Shown here piece by piece: positions 30,197-37,054 of a DNA stretch of 37,068 nucleotides; the first letter of the stretch is position 1; every line of letters starts with the position of its first letter. The notes below the pieces were generated by a model. It ran no database searches, had not been told where the DNA came from, and worked only from the letters and a program-made list of their open reading frames with translations. Source of the DNA: a virus; IMG/VR virus record IMGVR_UViG_3300026184_000107, positions 1 to 37,068 of that record; one strand, 5' to 3'. The position numbers and the translations under genes are program-made.

Positions 30197-30897
30197 GCCG
30201 AGAACTCCCGGACGGCAGCGCGGGCTGCGTCCCGGTGGGCCTTGAGCACGGCGAGCTTCTGCGGGTCGCAGCAGGCGACGACGTACTCGTCGAGCGCCGC
30301 ATGCGCCTGGTCGGCGTTGCGCTGCAGCAGATCTCCGAGCGTTCCGGACGTCGCGGTCGGTGCGCGGCGACCGCACCGGGCGATCTTCTCGTGGGCATTG
30401 CCCGGCCCGCTCGTTTTGCGCCGCCGTGGTGCAGCCTTCGCCGGATCGGTCTTCGTTTCTGTTCCGTTCGCGCCGAAGGAACCGGGTAGCCCGATGCGCC
30501 GGGAGTGTGTAGCCCCTACCGCCTCGACCAGTCCCTCAAAGACAGCCACTTGGAGACGCTTGTAGCCTCGACTGCCAGAGATTGTCGCCCACCTCAGCTG
30601 CTCCAGCGCCTCGCGCGGGCGAATCGGCCCCGTGCTCCTGAGCAGGGTGACAATCTCGTGCCGCCAGTCGTCGAGTTCGGGCGCCGGCGTCTTCGGCAGC
30701 TTCACGCCCTTCGCCACGCTGTAGAGCTGGACGTCGCCCACCTCCTCGTGGCGCACCTTCCCCTCCGCGACAAGCGCCTCGAGCGCGGCGCAAACGACGC
30801 GGTGCCCGAGCCCGGCGCGCTCCATGACATCGGCCGCTTCAGCACGCTCGCCAATGTCGGCGAGCGTGCGAAGGACCACGTCGTTGGCCGCACTCAC
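30193..30897 (-). CDS. Early winged-helix regulator-like protein
   Basis: A 234-residue protein from GTG 30897. Two winged-helix-like units lie at the N-terminus: residues about 5-60 (VVLRTLADIGERAEAADVME, then LEALVAEGKVRHEEVG) and about 78-120 (EIVTLLRSTGPIRPREALEQ). A basic linker and an alpha-helical C-terminus (QAHAALDEYVVACCDPQKLA) follow. It overlaps both neighbours by 4 bases. A transcription regulatory role in the early region is likely; no operator is known. Confidence 0.65.
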   Translation of the reverse strand: MSAANDVVLRTLADIGERAEAADVMERAGLGHRVVCAALEALVAEGKVRHEEVGDVQLYSVAKGVKLPKTPAPELDDWRHEIVTLLRSTGPIRPREALEQLRWATISGSRGYKRLQVAVFEGLVEAVGATHSRRIGLPGSFGANGTETKTDPAKAAPRRRKTSGPGNAHEKIARCGRRAPTATSGTLGDLLQRNADQAHAALDEYVVACCDPQKLAVLKAHRDAARAAVREFSA

Positions 30898-31094
30898 TTG
30901 ACCGCCCCGGGCGCGAGGCTCGGCGCGTAGGCCGAGCGTGGGTAGCGCGCCTTGGCGGCGATCTGGCGCCGGGCATAGGCCCGCTCCTGCGCCTCGCGTT
31001 TGCCGCGGCACCGCGGGCACTCGCCGGACACCAGGTGGTGGTCGACGATGCCGCAGACCTCGCAGTCTCCGATGGTTTCCGGTTTCACGTTCAC
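30894..31094 (-). CDS. Small zinc-ribbon protein
   Basis: A 66-residue protein with a full zinc ribbon: CEVC at residues 11-14 and CPRC at about 26-29, separated by GIVDHHLVSGE. The rest is a basic helix (REAQERAYARRQIAAKARYP). It is the shortest of the early zinc-binding proteins. It overlaps the gene before it by 4 bases. Nucleic acid or protein binding is likely; the function is unknown. Confidence 0.7.
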   Translation of the reverse strand: MNVKPETIGDCEVCGIVDHHLVSGECPRCRGKREAQERAYARRQIAAKARYPRSAYAPSLAPGAVK

Positions 31095-31492
31095 GACTGG
31101 CCCTCCACTTTCTTCGGGTGGAACATCGAGGCGTTGTAGTGGCGCGGATGCCGGTGGTGTGAGAGCGCCTCGACGGGCGTTCCATTGCGCCGCGGCAGAT
31201 GCTCGATCTCGCGCGCGGCGGGGATGTCCCGCTCCAGGTGCTCATCCATCTGCAGCCGCAGCCGCACGGCGTCCTGTTTGGGCAGGAGCGCTTCGTACTC
31301 GGTGACGGCGATCCGCGAGGCGGCGGCGTGGCCGGCATCGCGGAAGCTCGCCGGCAGCCCGAAGAGCTCCAGCTCGCGCAGGTAACGGCGCGGATCCGCC
31401 AGGAACTGGCAGAAGGTGATGCAGAGAGCCTCACCGATGCCGAGCAGGACGAACATGTCGCCCCACAGATCCAGTGCTTCGTCGGTGTACAT
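31091..31492 (-). CDS. Hypothetical early protein
   Basis: A 133-residue protein: MYTDEALDLWGDMFVLLGIG, then LCITFCQFLADPRRYLRELE and EALLPKQDAVRLRLQMDEHL. Mostly helical, soluble, and with a basic His-rich C-terminus (SHHRHPRHYNASMFHP). It starts 3 bases after the XRE-like gene and overlaps the next by 4. I do not recognise a family. It may belong to the replication/regulation block. Confidence 0.55.
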   Translation of the reverse strand: MYTDEALDLWGDMFVLLGIGEALCITFCQFLADPRRYLRELELFGLPASFRDAGHAAASRIAVTEYEALLPKQDAVRLRLQMDEHLERDIPAAREIEHLPRRNGTPVEALSHHRHPRHYNASMFHPKKVEGQS

Positions 31493-31495
31493 GGT

Positions 31496-31816
31496 TCAGT
31501 GCCTCCGGTGCGGGCAGGTGCGGCAGGCGATCGCCAGCTGCACCCGCAGCGGATTGGTGGCGGCCGGCTTGCGGCGCTGGTATTCCTCGCAGCGGTTGCG
31601 CGCGAGTTCGCCGATCACCGGGCAGTCGACGGTCGCGCCCATGAAGGCGCCTTCGACCCGCGCCTGAACGCGGTTTAAATTCCCGGCGTAGGTGCCCTTG
31701 AGCACCTGGTTTACGACGCTCGGGGAATAGCCGATGCGCTGGCCGACGGCCTTCTGGCTGGTCCGACGGCATTCCTCGTCGAGACGCTTGATCCAGTCCG
31801 GACGTTGTTCAGCCAC
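31496..31816 (-). CDS. Helix-turn-helix protein of the early region
   Basis: A 106-residue protein from GTG 31816. An XRE-like HTH lies near the N-terminus (RRTSQKAVGQRIGYSPSVVN, then QVLKGTYAGNLNRVQARVEG; about residues 18-55). A C-terminal part with four cysteines (DCPVIGELARNRCEEYQRRK, then IACRTCPH) could bind metal. This gene type follows the MuB-like gene in several transposable siphoviruses and is annotated there as a transcriptional regulator. It overlaps its upstream neighbour by 8 bases. Confidence 0.75.
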   Translation of the reverse strand: MAEQRPDWIKRLDEECRRTSQKAVGQRIGYSPSVVNQVLKGTYAGNLNRVQARVEGAFMGATVDCPVIGELARNRCEEYQRRKPAATNPLRVQLAIACRTCPHRRH

Positions 31817-32150
31817 GGGGCACCTCCTGGGGAATGAATTCCCGCCCGAGGTTGCGGTCCCACACGATCCGGTCCGTCTGCACGTGCGGGCGCAGCGGGC
31901 CGGTATCGCGCACCAGGCGCCAGCCCATCGGCCGGTGGACGCGCGTCGCCTTGTTGTGGGTGACGACCAGGTAGCCGGCACGCTGGATCGCCTTCATGAA
32001 CTGGCTCAGCGTCGTCGGATTGCACTCGGCGATGGCCACGATGTCCGGCGCCGTGAACTCGCGCATGATTCGCATCGCCTGCCACGCCCGGTCCAGCCCC
32101 GTGTTCGTGAGCTGACGATTGCGGCGGGCACGCGATCGGCGCGGGGCCAT
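31809..32150 (-). CDS. Winged-helix early protein after the transposition ATPase
   Basis: A 113-residue basic protein. After an Arg-rich start it reads LDRAWQAMRIMREFTAPDIV, then AIAECNPTTLSQFMKAIQRA, GYLVVTHNKATR and a wing-like VHRPMGWRLVRDTG. This is a winged-helix pattern in which the second helix would contact DNA. ATG 32150 overlaps the MuB-like stop by 1 base (TGATG). The function is unknown; regulation of early genes is plausible. Confidence 0.65.
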   Translation of the reverse strand: MAPRRSRARRNRQLTNTGLDRAWQAMRIMREFTAPDIVAIAECNPTTLSQFMKAIQRAGYLVVTHNKATRVHRPMGWRLVRDTGPLRPHVQTDRIVWDRNLGREFIPQEVPRG

Positions 32151-32881
32151 CAGGCGACCCTCCGCACGCCACGCTTGCGCACCGGCTCGATGAAGAAGTC
32201 GCGCTCGCGCGGCCAGTCGCTCGTCCCGATCTTGTTCTTGCCGCGGGTCTTTGCGAGGTCTTCGACGGCCGACAGGCCGACGACTAGAAGGCGCGTACTG
32301 CCGGCGGCCTTGGCGTGGATCTGCTCGACCAGGTCGTCCTCGACGCTGACCTCGCACAGCTCGCGCGCCATGAGCCGGGCATCGTCCAGGTCGAGCGGGT
32401 AGAACTGCACGCGCTGGGCAATGCGCCCGGAGAGCTGCTCGCGGGCCGCGATCTTGCGCTGGATGCCGGCCATTCCGATCATCACAACCGGCACCGTCGC
32501 CAGGTCGTGGATGTCTCGGAGTGTGTCGACCAGGCGCCGCTGCTCGACGAGATAGTCCGCCTCGTCCACGAGTAGAGGCCGGCGCGTCTCGGCGAGCTTG
32601 CCGACGATTCGCTCGACCATCTCAGCGCAGCTGCCGCGGGGCTCGATGTCGAGCTCGCGAAGGATGGACCCCAGCAGGCTCAGCGGCGAGCTCGTGGCCA
32701 TCGCGCGGATGAAGACGCCGTGGCAGCGGGTGACGAACCAGGTGACGGCGGTCGTCTTGCCGTAGCCGGTGTGACCGTCGACGAGGCCCATGCCGGGCAT
32801 GCCGAGCGGACGCTCTATGAGGGCATTGCCGGCCTCGGCGAGGCGGGCGACGTTCTTTACGGGTACAATTTTGTAGCGCAT
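32150..32881 (-). CDS. MuB-like transposition ATPase (AAA)
   Basis: A 243-residue AAA ATPase. Walker A is GHTGYGKTT (residues 36-44) and Walker B is RRPLLVDEADYL with D106-E107. A sensor-like region (VPVVMIGMAGIQRKIAAREQ) follows. MuB proteins bind target DNA, stimulate the transposase and protect the phage from inserting into itself. It is shorter than Mu B (312 residues), lacking much of the N-terminal HTH domain, as in other B3-like phages. It lies just after the transposase and a small gene. Confidence 0.88.
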   Translation of the reverse strand: MRYKIVPVKNVARLAEAGNALIERPLGMPGMGLVDGHTGYGKTTAVTWFVTRCHGVFIRAMATSSPLSLLGSILRELDIEPRGSCAEMVERIVGKLAETRRPLLVDEADYLVEQRRLVDTLRDIHDLATVPVVMIGMAGIQRKIAAREQLSGRIAQRVQFYPLDLDDARLMARELCEVSVEDDLVEQIHAKAAGSTRLLVVGLSAVEDLAKTRGKNKIGTSDWPRERDFFIEPVRKRGVRRVA

Positions 32882-32884
32882 CGA

Positions 32885-33244
32885 TCAGCTCCCATTGGTT
32901 GGTTCATGCGTGGAAAGCGCCGGATCGGACCCGGCGCTTTCTTTATTGGCCTGGTGGTTGCTAGCCACCAGGCGCAACGGCGGCGACCCGGTTTCCCGGG
33001 GCGGGTAATAGGCATTGATGTAGGCGAGGACGGAGCGCCCGACCTGAAGCCCCGCGCGCATGCCGCGCAGGTACTCGTCCTTCCGCAGCGCCGCTTCGGC
33101 CGGCGCGTAGCGCTTCTGGATGCGCTCCACCTCAGCGGCCGCGTCATAGATGGCGTCTCGCTCCAACACACGCAGGTGCGAGCGCAGGAACCGGATCTCG
33201 TTCATGAGATCGGTGATGCGGGCGCGCAGCTCCGACTCGCTCAT
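32885..33244 (-). CDS. Small hypothetical protein between transposase and ATPase
   Basis: A 119-residue protein with ATG 33244 overlapping the transposase stop. The first ~60 residues are a charged coiled coil (ELRARITDLMNEIRFLRSHL, then DAAAEVERIQKRYAPAEAAL). A hydrophobic central part (GLQVGRSVLAYINAYYP) and a disordered C-terminus follow. I do not recognise a family. Its place between MuA- and MuB-like genes suggests a transposition accessory protein, which is inference. Confidence 0.6.
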   Translation of the reverse strand: MSESELRARITDLMNEIRFLRSHLRVLERDAIYDAAAEVERIQKRYAPAEAALRKDEYLRGMRAGLQVGRSVLAYINAYYPPRETGSPPLRLVASNHQANKESAGSDPALSTHEPTNGS

Positions 33245-35418
33245 TCGTCGATCCCCATGAAGCGGCCGCCGAAGTCCTCGAACATCGCCTGCATCGCGCG
33301 CCACTGCGGGCTGCGCTCGTAATCGAGCTTCCAGGCCATGTCCTCGGCACTGATGGGCTCAGCGGACTTCTCGAGGGCGTACCAGCGGCGGAAGTTCTGG
33401 ATCCGCATCACGTCGTCGTCGGAGCCCGGGTCCTCGCTGCGCGCGGATTCTTGCGCCAACTGCTCGGAGACCGCGGCGACGGCGGAAGCCGAGACCGGCG
33501 GCGCTTCCTCGGGCGGCGCATCGCGTGCATCGCGGGCATCGGCGGCTTCGCCGGCGGCGCGTAGTGCCGGTGTGGTATAGGATTCGTCGCGCGCAGGGAA
33601 GGCGTGCACGTTCGATCCGTCGCGCGCCTTCTCCGCCTCGGTGAGGATCTCCTGGGCGATGTCGCGCACGCGCTCCTTGCGGGCGGCGGCGCGCAGCTGG
33701 CGGCGCTCCTCCTGGATCCGCTCCTTCTGGCGTGCACGCGCCCGGATGGCAACCTCGCGCCGGCTGACGCCGGCGTAAATCGGATTTTCGGCAACACACA
33801 GGAACTGGCCGTCGCGGAAGACGAAGATGCGCCCGAGGTCTTCCGGGTCCATCAGGACATGGACCTTCGCGCCGACGCAGTCGAGGTCGGCGCTGATGTA
33901 GTCGATGCGGTCGATCGAGATGCCGTTCTTGGTGACGGTGCGCACCCCGCAGTCCGCGAGCAGAATGTCGAGCGCGCGCTCGTCCTCTATGCGCCGCGCC
34001 GGGTGCCCGGCGCCCTTCGTGTTCGGGGAGACGTCGAGTTTTCCGTGCGGCTCGACGTGATAGATGGAATCGACCCAGCGGTCGCACAGCTCCTGGAACT
34101 CGGCGGCGGTCATCTTGATTTCGATGACCTCGTTCTTCTTCATCAGACGGTCGGCGAAGCTCTTCCGGGCCTCGATCTGCTTGCGCTCGGCTACGTTGTG
34201 GCCGCTGTAGCCCGGCAGGTACTCGACGATGCCGTGCGAGAAGGTGCGGAAAAAACGCTCGATGTGCGGCTTTTGCCAGCCGCTGAAGGGGTCGGCGACC
34301 AGGTGCTCGATGCCGAGCTGCTGGAAGACGCGCCGCACGCGCTTGGACTTGTAGTCGCTGCCGTTGTCGGTCTTGACCTGCTCAGGAACACCCCAGTCGA
34401 GGATTGACCGGCGCAACGACGTCGCCACTGCCTGCGCGGTGCTGGTCTTGGTGACCAGTAGCTTTCCGCGGCGGCTGAAGATATCGACCCAGCCCATGAC
34501 GTGGTGGCGCCCGTCGAGGAGCATGACGTCGCCGGGCGTCGCGTCGCCCTCCCAGCGCTGATTGAGGCGCACCACATCCTCGTCGGCGCTCCCGTAGGCG
34601 GTCATGTACTTGTTCTTCCAGCCGTCGGGGTTCGCTATCGCCGTGATCAGCTCGGCGTTCTCGCGCCGGAAGGACGAGAGCCAGCGCTGCACCGCGCGCT
34701 TGCTCGGGAGCTGCACGTCGTCTCGGCCCCCGAATCGGGCCCGGATGCCCCGGAGCAGATTCGTCCCCGTGGTGTGCGGATGCTGTGTAAGCATCGCGAC
34801 ACAGAAGTCATGGAGCGGTTCCTGGCTGTCGATGACGCCGGAGCCCTTGCGGTTGCCGTAGTCCCCGGCGAGCGCGGCGGCGCCGCGGGCCTTGAGTTCT
34901 CGGCGCCAGCGGTACACGGTCGGGGGATTGAGCGACTCGACCGCGTCTCGAACCTCGTCCTCGATCTTGAGCGAACCGTCGTTGTACGCCGCGCAGAAGG
35001 CGGTTAATGCCGCCGTCTTCGTCAGGTGAGAATGTGCGGTGAAGTCCTCAATGGCCTCGAGGATGGAGAGCTTTGCCTCGGCGCGGGCGCGGTCTGCGCC
35101 GTCCAGATGCACGAGCTTCGCGAGCCCCTGCGCGGCGACGCGAAGAGCCACCCGCTCGGCGATCTGTCCGGTCACCTGGCGGCGCCTGGCGTAGGCGTCA
35201 ATCTGCGGGTCCGACTTCTCCCGGGCGAGCGAGACCCGGTGTGCGGCGATACGTTGGCGCCATTCGGTAGGGAGGGACGCCAGGTGGTATTCGCGGCCGC
35301 CGCCGCGACCCTGGCGCCGGCGGCTCTGGCAGTTCTCCGCTGTGGCACGGCGCGAAACGCTCTGCTGGCGGATACCGAGGATTGCCGCCAGCTCTGCCGA
35401 ACCAATCCATGTGTTCAT
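33241..35418 (-). CDS. MuA-like DDE transposase
   Basis: A 725-residue transposase that cuts and joins phage ends for integration and replicative transposition. The N-terminus holds a MuA-type DNA-binding HTH (IGSAELAAILGIRQQSVSRR). Residues about 130-190 form a second HTH (LNPPTVYRWRRELKARG). The catalytic triad is D292 (WEGDATP), D351 (KTDNGSDY) and E387 (WQKPHIERFF), a DD35E spacing. A charged C-terminal part, where Mu contacts MuB and ClpX, completes it. It is slightly longer than MuA (663 residues). It overlaps both neighbours by 4 bases. Confidence 0.93.
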   Translation of the reverse strand: MNTWIGSAELAAILGIRQQSVSRRATAENCQSRRRQGRGGGREYHLASLPTEWRQRIAAHRVSLAREKSDPQIDAYARRRQVTGQIAERVALRVAAQGLAKLVHLDGADRARAEAKLSILEAIEDFTAHSHLTKTAALTAFCAAYNDGSLKIEDEVRDAVESLNPPTVYRWRRELKARGAAALAGDYGNRKGSGVIDSQEPLHDFCVAMLTQHPHTTGTNLLRGIRARFGGRDDVQLPSKRAVQRWLSSFRRENAELITAIANPDGWKNKYMTAYGSADEDVVRLNQRWEGDATPGDVMLLDGRHHVMGWVDIFSRRGKLLVTKTSTAQAVATSLRRSILDWGVPEQVKTDNGSDYKSKRVRRVFQQLGIEHLVADPFSGWQKPHIERFFRTFSHGIVEYLPGYSGHNVAERKQIEARKSFADRLMKKNEVIEIKMTAAEFQELCDRWVDSIYHVEPHGKLDVSPNTKGAGHPARRIEDERALDILLADCGVRTVTKNGISIDRIDYISADLDCVGAKVHVLMDPEDLGRIFVFRDGQFLCVAENPIYAGVSRREVAIRARARQKERIQEERRQLRAAARKERVRDIAQEILTEAEKARDGSNVHAFPARDESYTTPALRAAGEAADARDARDAPPEEAPPVSASAVAAVSEQLAQESARSEDPGSDDDVMRIQNFRRWYALEKSAEPISAEDMAWKLDYERSPQWRAMQAMFEDFGGRFMGIDE

Positions 35419-35690
35419 GCGCCGTCACTCCGATGCCCGAGAAGGCGGGGGGTTACGATCGCCACCAGGCGCATCCCGTGGAACTCATGCGTCCGGAGGA
35501 GCCCCTGCTGCTTTAGGGCATTGACCTGGTTGAAGACCGAGAGGGCCGTGACCGTCAGATCGGGGCCGGATACGACGTCGACAAGGGTTCTCTCAGGGAG
35601 GATGCTTGCGACCAGGAGGGCCGCTAGAATGCGGTAGCGGATCGCCTCGACCTTGAAGCGCCCGTTGAACGGTTGTCCGTCGAACCTCAT
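35415..35690 (-). CDS. Small winged-helix-like protein before the transposase
   Basis: A 91-residue protein with ATG 35690 overlapping the preceding stop (ATGA); residues upstream in the same frame are a shadow. Pattern: KVEAIRYRILAALLVASILP, then LTVTALSVFNQVNALKQQGL and LLRTHEFHGMRLVAIVTPR. The last two parts look like a recognition helix and a wing. DNA binding is likely. Its position between the regulator block and transposase suggests a role in early control. Confidence 0.65.
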   Translation of the reverse strand: MRFDGQPFNGRFKVEAIRYRILAALLVASILPERTLVDVVSGPDLTVTALSVFNQVNALKQQGLLRTHEFHGMRLVAIVTPRLLGHRSDGA

Positions 35691-36127
35691 TCGCCCGCTC
35701 CCATCTGGCGCTTGAGCTCGCGGATGCGCCGGCTCGTCTCGTCGTGGATGCGCTGCAGCTTGCCGAGCTCGGCGTCCAGCGCCTGGCGTCCGACGAGCAG
35801 CCGGCCGCCGCGGATGGTGGTCAGCCAGTTGGTGAGGGCGTGGCTCTTGCAAGCGACCTCGATGGCCGCGACGAGCCAGAACGGAAGGTTGAATTCCTCA
35901 CGGGCCGGGCTTGTGTAGGCGTCGAGCATCCACTTGCTGACTTCCTTGCCGGTCAGGCGGCTCACCCGGGCGCCGATGTCGAAGCGATCGCCGTCGGCCT
36001 GGCGCAGCACTTCCGCGACCAGCTCGGCCACATGCTCGCGGAAGTCGTATGCAGCAGGCGCCTGGACGTGCGCTTCGGGGACCGCAAAAAGGTCGCCGGT
36101 GAGCGCGTCTTTGCGCCTGGGCGCCAT
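35687..36127 (-). CDS. Conserved early protein of transposable siphoviruses
   Basis: A 146-residue protein. It shows a recognisable pattern shared by B3/D3112-like early regions: ALTGDLF near the start, FDIGARVSRLTGKEVSKWML with DAYTSPAREEFNLPFWLVAA, then ATKSH-like CKSHALTNWLT, RGGRLLVGRQALDAELGKLQ and a C-terminal coiled coil. The family has no settled function. It follows the ner-like gene directly (2-base gap) and overlaps the next gene by 4 bases. Confidence 0.75.
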   Translation of the reverse strand: MAPRRKDALTGDLFAVPEAHVQAPAAYDFREHVAELVAEVLRQADGDRFDIGARVSRLTGKEVSKWMLDAYTSPAREEFNLPFWLVAAIEVACKSHALTNWLTTIRGGRLLVGRQALDAELGKLQRIHDETSRRIRELKRQMGAGE

Positions 36128-36129
36128 AT

Positions 36130-36459
36130 CTATGCGACCTCCCGGTCTTGTATATCGCCAGAGCGGTCCTTCCTGCTACGCTTTGGCTGTGACGGCCTGA
36201 AACGTCCGCGGGTGGGCGTGCCGTCCAGGTTGTAGCGGCTTGGCCAGATGGCGTTCGGCGGCAGATGCAGGGCGCGGGCAATGATGGCCTCCATGCGGGG
36301 CCACTGCTGGTCCAGCGCCATCCCGACCGCGCGACGGCTGAAACCGTGCGCGAGCGAGAGCCCGGCGAGGGTCCACCCGGCCTTCTCCAGGGCGGCCTTG
36401 ATGTCCGCCCGGTGCCAGTCCTGGGGGCTGGCCTTTTTTCGGTATGTCTGCTTGCTCAT
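36130..36459 (-). CDS. ner: Ner-like DNA-binding early regulator
   Basis: A 109-residue Ner/Nlp-family protein. Evidence: QDWHRADIKAALEKAGWTLA, then GLSLAHGFSRRAVGMALDQQ and ARALHLPPNAIWPSRYN. The helix-turn-helix lies at about residues 27-50. In Mu, Ner represses early and repressor promoters to allow the lytic switch. The ATG at 36459 lies only about 9 bases after the -10 box, so the mRNA may be leaderless. A basic C-terminal tail of about 25 residues is longer than in Mu Ner (75 residues). Confidence 0.87.
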   Translation of the reverse strand: MSKQTYRKKASPQDWHRADIKAALEKAGWTLAGLSLAHGFSRRAVGMALDQQWPRMEAIIARALHLPPNAIWPSRYNLDGTPTRGRFRPSQPKRSRKDRSGDIQDREVA

Positions 36460-36467
36460 ACGAAATA

Positions 36468-36496
36468 AACATAGCGTCGTTTTTGGTGTCAGTCAA
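36468..36496 (-). promoter_or_regulatory. Early promoter (Pe-like)
   Basis: On the minus strand TTGACT (36496-36491) and TATGTT (36473-36468) are separated by exactly 17 bases, 5 of 6 and 4 of 6 matches to sigma70 boxes. It drives ner and the early operon. It overlaps the divergent region of the putative repressor gene, so repressor and Ner would compete here. Expected transcription start is about 36461. Confidence 0.75.
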
Positions 36497-36511
36497 GTCT
36501 TTTGTTGTGGT

Positions 36512-36627
36512 GTTCAGGTTCGTATATGACCATCAAGGTGGCACAGGTGACACAAATGTCTGAAAAACAAGGAAAATCGACCAAGATGCACATCAGCCGC
36601 GAAGTTGAACATCGACGTTCAGGTTCG
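36512..36627. repeat. Direct 11-base repeats, candidate operators
   Basis: GTTCAGGTTCG occurs at 36512-36522 in the divergent control region and again at 36617-36627 inside the start of the plus-strand repressor-like frame, 105 bases apart in the same orientation. In Mu-like phages, repressor binds several copies of a short element in this region and operators may extend into the gene. The match could also be chance. Confidence 0.35.
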
Positions 36628-36788
36628 GAGTTGGAACTTGCACAGCGCATTGAGGCGCTCGCGGGGCTGTTTGAAAGCCGCCTGGCGGCGAACGCCACCG
36701 CCTGGATTCGGCCCAGAATGCCTTCGCTGGCGCGGACGCGCAGCCGCTCGAGCCGGATTACGATCCGGAGGAAGACATGGACCGGTGA
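36556..36788 (+). pseudogene. Repressor-like gene, probably frameshifted or internally deleted
   Basis: In the place of the Mu c repressor, divergent from ner, AGGTGA precedes ATG 36556. The frame reads MSEKQGKSTKMHISREVEHR then ELAQRIEALAGLFESRLAAN, like the N-terminal part of a phage HTH repressor. After about residue 45 it becomes Arg-rich and unconvincing, continuing to 36900. One base back, another frame supplies LDSAQNAFAGADAQPLEPDY then DPEEDMDR and stops at 36788, 6 bases before a transposase site, like a real acidic C-terminus. The gene would be far shorter than Mu c (196 residues). An out-of-frame deletion is the simplest reading; a short functional 114-residue protein is the alternative. 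Confidence 0.5.
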
Positions 36789-36794
36789 TGCCGG

Positions 36795-36809
36795 GGCACT
36801 ATCAAACCA
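36795..36809. repeat. Putative transposase site L3
   Basis: Read inward from the right (minus strand) this is TGGTTTGATAGTGCC, sharing the 13 bases TGGTTTGATAGTG with the site at 47-59 near the other phage end, in inverted orientation. It lies about 259 bases from the phage end, like an internal L-type site of Mu. Confidence 0.6.
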
Positions 36810-36941
36810 TGCGGCGCGCCCGCTGGCGCGGCGCGGATCCATGTGTCACTTCACCTGGCCCCCTTTTATTATTGAATTCGCTTCAAAGCCTGATAAATAG
36901 GGGCTTTCGTCCCGGTTAAGCCCGTCTCATCCCGGCACTTC

Positions 36942-36956
36942 CCACCTCTCAGACCA
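36942..36956. repeat. Putative transposase site L2
   Basis: Minus-strand TGGTCTGAGAGGTGG, preceded by A, matches the site at 25-42 (ATGGTTTGAGA, 10 of the first 11 bases). It begins 112 bases from the phage end, near the L1-L2 distance of Mu. Confidence 0.5.
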
Positions 36957-37054
36957 TCTGTCGCCCCACAGCTGAGCGCGCCGCCATCGCTGCAGGTCGG
37001 GTTTGCCCCGGACCGATCGTGCCGGGTGCGTATGCCGGGCGCGAATATACGCGT

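Noticed and set aside
25-36809. Alternative phage ends at 25 and 36809, since both inner repeats begin TGGTTTGA
   Set aside because: This would leave 24 and 259 bases of unexplained flank and no L-type spread sites; the outer TGGTGT/ACACCA pair and the spacing of inner copies fit Mu-type ends better.
36489-36842. Minus-strand frame at the right end
   Set aside because: It crosses the early promoter and repressor control region and looks like antisense of the plus-strand repressor frame.
36883-36905. AAAGCC/GGCTTT inverted repeat around TGATAAATAGG, resembling sequences near integrase attachment sites
   Set aside because: No integrase or tRNA is present and the stem has only 6 pairs with a long loop; the repeat sites already explain how the phage ends work.
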